NCBI GenBank assembly: GCA_026391695.1
Contig: JAPLDP010000016.1
Location: 1 to 46,232, forward strand
Length of the DNA stretch: 46,232 bases
Direction: 5' to 3'
Origin: Bacteroidota bacterium
Lineage (GTDB): Bacteria; Bacteroidota; Bacteroidia; Bacteroidales; JAGONC01
Shown: positions 45,401 to 46,232 of the stretch, in pieces
Numbering within the stretch: the first letter of the stretch is position 1
How the letters are laid out: every line of letters starts with the position of its first letter
Notes under the pieces: generated by a model
Databases searched by the model: none
What the model was told of the DNA's origin: nothing
What the model saw: the letters and a program-made list of their open reading frames with translations, nothing else
Position numbers and translations under genes: made by a program

Positions 45401-46040
45401 ATGTTTTTGGAGGTTTTAATGCTATTTTGGCATATTCAAAACCGTTTTCTCCGTAGTTTGGTCCTTTACTGTTTTTAAATATCCAGATAATACTTAAATC
45501 AACCGGATCAACTATATAACCTGTAAGTACTACGTTATGATTACTTCCTTTTTGTGGCGTAAAAGTCACAGATAGAGGCCCGTTGGTGATCAGCTTCTTC
45601 ATAATTTCAGTACTTTCAGATGGTTGAATAAAATGATAGTTATCAATTTTAACAACGGTATCAGCATTACACTGATTATTCAAGCTGATACATGTAGCTT
45701 GATCGCCGGTAGCATAATAAGGAAAACAATTTTCTGTCTTCACTCCGGGATCGTGTAAATATAGAAAAACGAAAGGAGGCGATCCGCCATCACAACCATT
45801 ACTTTCTTGGGAAAAACATACAATTTCCTGTTCCGAAAGATTGAAATCGAGATGTTGATTAAAATAAAGGTTAATATAACCTTCGAGTGCACCTATTGGA
45901 CCAAAAGCATAACAAGATCCACACATACCCTGGTCTTTCGCTTTTGTCATCCAGCCTGTTCCTGTAATATCATTATCATAATATTTGGAACCTAACCGGT
46001 TTGCCCCATGCCGGTTGCGCCAATCAAAATTCTTGACCAT
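42486..46040 (-). CDS. Papain-like (C1A) protease with beta-helix and T9SS modules, N-terminus truncated
   Basis: The 1184-residue product starts inside what should be the mature peptidase; there is no signal peptide, and an in-frame stop lies upstream near 46101. Peptidase C1A features: oxyanion Q37, catalytic C43 (GMCGSCYAF), GCDGGSP (83-88), H168 (NHNVVLTGY) and N190 (FKNSKG). The Trp residues flanking the Cys and the Asn in papain are Y44 and K192 here. About 225-280 is an Asp-rich metal-binding-type segment (DEDGYY ... DCDDSNP). A right-handed beta-helix (about 285-770), a helical region (780-1090) and a T9SS sorting domain (1100-1184) follow, all matching the C25 protease at 2303-9511 in order. 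Peptidase activity is plausible; export is doubtful without a signal peptide. Confidence 0.82.
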   Translation of the reverse strand: MVKNFDWRNRHGANRLGSKYYDNDITGTGWMTKAKDQGMCGSCYAFGPIGALEGYINLYFNQHLDFNLSEQEIVCFSQESNGCDGGSPPFVFLYLHDPGVKTENCFPYYATGDQATCISLNNQCNADTVVKIDNYHFIQPSESTEIMKKLITNGPLSVTFTPQKGSNHNVVLTGYIVDPVDLSIIWIFKNSKGPNYGENGFEYAKIALKPPKTYISGAITVICSIPPARQWHDYDEDGYYYWGIGEKPFDCPGEKDEEDCDDSNPMLGPYDTETFYCECLLDYIPTPEHISSNTTWSENISINRDIVIDSSVTLTITDTVLFAPETKLIVLPGATLEIDGGTLTKACTENWQGIEVWGNPEESQFYEESQGRVLISNNGSIQNAITGIVTGKKVIGNYIQGFEGGLIIAREALFLNNNTSIEFHPYQNIHPFIPEHEENNFSYFTKCMFETDYIAFLEYGLPGVQVSLEGVKGVEFYGCSFKYNHTELDANLMALTEDNIGIYANDADVWVLPGYEYPDPMYEPCGEGCYELIPCSFDNLWYGIKAFNGGDNRRFYVDKAIFNNNNAGIYLSGYQQPTIISDTFMTIAAHMTNFQDDPFVGGIYMEDCSGYHVEGNLFTGNYVPGSASFYWTMGIYIKNSGTEDNEIYNNYFSHLHGGIVAEGKNRGPGTGLCNKCNDMNTNLNDFLVWKSGRENGTPEHGIKVSQGSYDLIVTAPAGNTFTYDTLPAHDYGGRDKLYFNYFNDALPFTYIHHQKQEDPLTYPLDSNYTYEKITRYEQQLLVYDSLSACPSNLGNNNYKSGYDPRLEMTFAEGYINQYRNLLDLLVDGGNTDELNFEVMTSMPNEALEMRQQLLDESPYLSDTVMKQAIYKEDVLPSAMLRDVLTANPQSAKSQDVLQSLNDRFDPLPDYMIEEIMQGREYLGAKEILESKLGYWQQIRAKAKNQLIRKFLSDTTILNPYDSLIALYENETDIPSKYRLAFCYFNNHQPEEALNLLDEIPSTYELSTYQNAVHQDYKNYFSVLKTMHDSTWSAGQIDSLSVNTLHEIMNNGYPLISGYARGLLVKGNFIDYTEQVYFPTNIKSYPEYHFTPHEVIVEKEDHLKLFPNPAWDYVIVYYNTSEYEMNGKLIMYDVNGKIIKTIVLSNQLNQSTISFKNLPNGVYMISLFVDDNLIESKKITKVGNK

Positions 46041-46084
46041 ATTAGTAAGACAATAATCCTTTTCCGCGGGCCAGGGGAAACTAA

Positions 46085-46232
46085 AGATACCTTTTCACTA
46101 CTGACCGACTAAATTAATACAAAAGAGGGTACTCCCAACGGGTTTCCCCTCAATGTTGTAGTTTTGTTTTGCGAACCAAAAACTGCAACATGGGTAAAGA
46201 TACAGAAATAAAATTAGTCGGACAGCCGATTT
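46085..46232 (+). mobile_element. 5' end of a probable IS4/DUF4372-type insertion sequence
   Basis: From about 46085 the sequence no longer fits the protease reading frame; a non-coding leader of about 100 bp leads into a transposase-like start at 46190. The exact left end and any target duplication cannot be placed, because the other end lies outside the window. The position suggests that it removed the 5' end of the protease gene. Confidence 0.45.
46190..46232 (+). CDS. Transposase N-terminus (partial, IS4/DUF4372-like)
   Basis: Only 14 codons are visible (MGKDTEIKLVGQPI). The MGK... GQPI opening is typical of Bacteroidota IS4-group transposases with an N-terminal DUF4372 domain, as far as I recall; no catalytic residue lies within the window. 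The gene continues beyond the right edge. Alternative: an unrelated gene. Confidence 0.45.
   Translation, partial: MGKDTEIKLVGQPI

Noticed and set aside
46041-46084. Extension of the C1A protease upstream of its first ATG
   Set aside because: The frame stays open to about 46100 and reads plausible protein (FPWPAEKDYCLTN), so the gene may have been longer, but no start codon or signal peptide is found before the stop.

Overview
The window looks like a chromosomal piece from an anaerobic member of the Bacteroidota, probably Bacteroidales-like. The reasons are several secreted proteins ending in type IX secretion (T9SS) C-terminal sorting domains, recurrent TAnnTTTG promoter boxes just upstream of genes, a tmRNA tag ending in ALAA, the Bacteroidota-restricted DUF5606 protein, and AT-rich DNA full of intergenic palindromes. 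No rRNA or tRNA gene, CRISPR array or phage module was recognised.

Left flank (1-12.2 kb): a run of very large or repetitive T9SS cargo proteins. There are two tandem YCF48/BNR-type propeller genes (the first cut by the window edge, the second broken by an internal deletion), a 2402-residue gingipain-like (C25) protease with FG-GAP and beta-helix modules, and a 14-repeat propeller protein sitting between two identical 106-bp palindromic repeats.

Core (12.3-35.4 kb): mostly housekeeping and energy genes. They are endonuclease IV, an unusual lipoprotein fusing a SAM-hydroxide adenosyltransferase fold to an ABC substrate-binding domain, DUF5606, pyrK-pyrD, a zinc-ribbon/LemA/M48 peptidase operon, a coiled-coil protein and a LysM protein on the minus strand, a sigma-54-type response regulator without an HTH, an adenylate/guanylate cyclase, a tandem UspA protein, tmRNA (ssrA), a nucleotidyltransferase (MntA-like) with a HepT stub, an AAA ATPase, a UMF1-type MFS transporter, a ProX/YbaK-like deacylase, and then a five-gene heterodisulfide-reductase-like electron-transfer cluster (HdrC, HdrB, HdrA/QmoA-like, HdrC, and a membrane DsrMK/HdrDE-like protein).

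Right flank (35.4-46.2 kb, minus strand): a second T9SS cargo island. An intact C1A (papain-like) protease with the same beta-helix and helical C-terminal module as the C25 protease is followed by three paralogous propeller-type cargo genes. The second and third copies are each preceded by a truncated C-terminal piece of the protease gene, capped by a ~195-bp hairpin-rich repeat. The right edge holds the beginning of what looks like an IS4/DUF4372-type transposase directly upstream of the protease, whose signal peptide is missing.

The most unusual content is (i) two unrelated peptidase families sharing one long C-terminal scaffold, (ii) the triplicated, decaying protease-tail/propeller cassette with its structured repeat, (iii) the SAM-HAT/ABC-binding lipoprotein fusion, and (iv) the Hdr/Dsr-like cluster, which has no bifurcating partner in the window. 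All assignments come from reading the sequence; no database search was run.
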